Source: a bacterium (GTDB lineage Bacteria; Bacillota; Clostridia; Lachnospirales; Lachnospiraceae). Taken from it: a DNA stretch of 34,291 bases. The DNA lies in the NCBI GenBank assembly GCA_029227655.1, contig JAQYAI010000122.1, positions 1 to 34,291 of the forward strand. The letters run 5' to 3'. Made by a program: the position numbers and the translations under genes. Below the pieces are notes generated by a model, which was not told the DNA's origin, ran no database searches, and saw only the letters and a program-made list of their open reading frames with translations. Shown piece by piece: positions 34,258 to 34,291 of the stretch. Each line of letters opens with the position of its first letter. Position 1 is the first letter of the stretch.

Positions 34258-34291
34258 CTCTTTTTGAGATTAATACTCTTTTTTATCCATG

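Noticed and set aside
34270-34291. 3' end of a further minus-strand gene
   Set aside because: Only six codons and a stop (MDKKEY) would lie in the window; too short to support.

Overview
The window is a 34.3 kb piece of a low-GC, anaerobic Firmicutes chromosome. Protein sequences, strong Shine-Dalgarno sites, sigma-A promoters and the CIRCE heat-shock operator all point to class Clostridia, most likely family Lachnospiraceae (gut type). There are no tRNA or rRNA genes, CRISPR arrays, phage or IS elements. Coding density is high, and most genes lie on the minus strand in short operons closed by clear hairpin terminators.

Region 1 (1-6.3 kb) is cell wall and replication: the N-terminal part of PriA, a MurE with the meso-diaminopimelate motif DNPR, and then a separate three-gene transcription unit with its own promoter and terminator. 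That unit encodes an ATP-grasp ligase resembling enterococcal D-aspartate ligase, an aspartate/glutamate racemase and a second MurE paralogue with DDPA in place of DNPR. It is a candidate pathway for D-Asp (or similar) addition to a cell-wall peptide.

Region 2 (6.3-14.5 kb) holds dinB, a GAPDH gene flanked by hairpins, clpB under a CIRCE operator and, divergently, a sulfur-assimilation unit (metY-cysK) followed by a four-cysteine Rrf2 regulator. A perfect inverted repeat covers the metY start site.

Region 3 (14.5-24 kb) holds a Cu/Zn SOD, a decayed YyaL-type thioredoxin-domain gene, an unrecognised tandem-repeat protein, a redox-type C_GCAxxG_C_C protein paired with a TDT/SLAC1-like transporter, and a five-gene operon (yaaA, two ThrE halves, an EamA transporter, a LysR regulator). 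Two direct repeats exactly 21 bp apart precede the C_GCAxxG promoter and suit the neighbouring LysR protein.

Region 4 (23-34.3 kb) holds two PfkB-type kinases, a DUF4867-like protein and a D-peptide utilisation locus. An oligopeptide ABC transporter (oppABCDF order) plus an M55 D-aminopeptidase is divergent from a class C26 gamma-glutamyl hydrolase and a D-amino acid transaminase. Together these could import and dismantle D-amino acid or gamma-glutamyl peptides such as cell-wall fragments.
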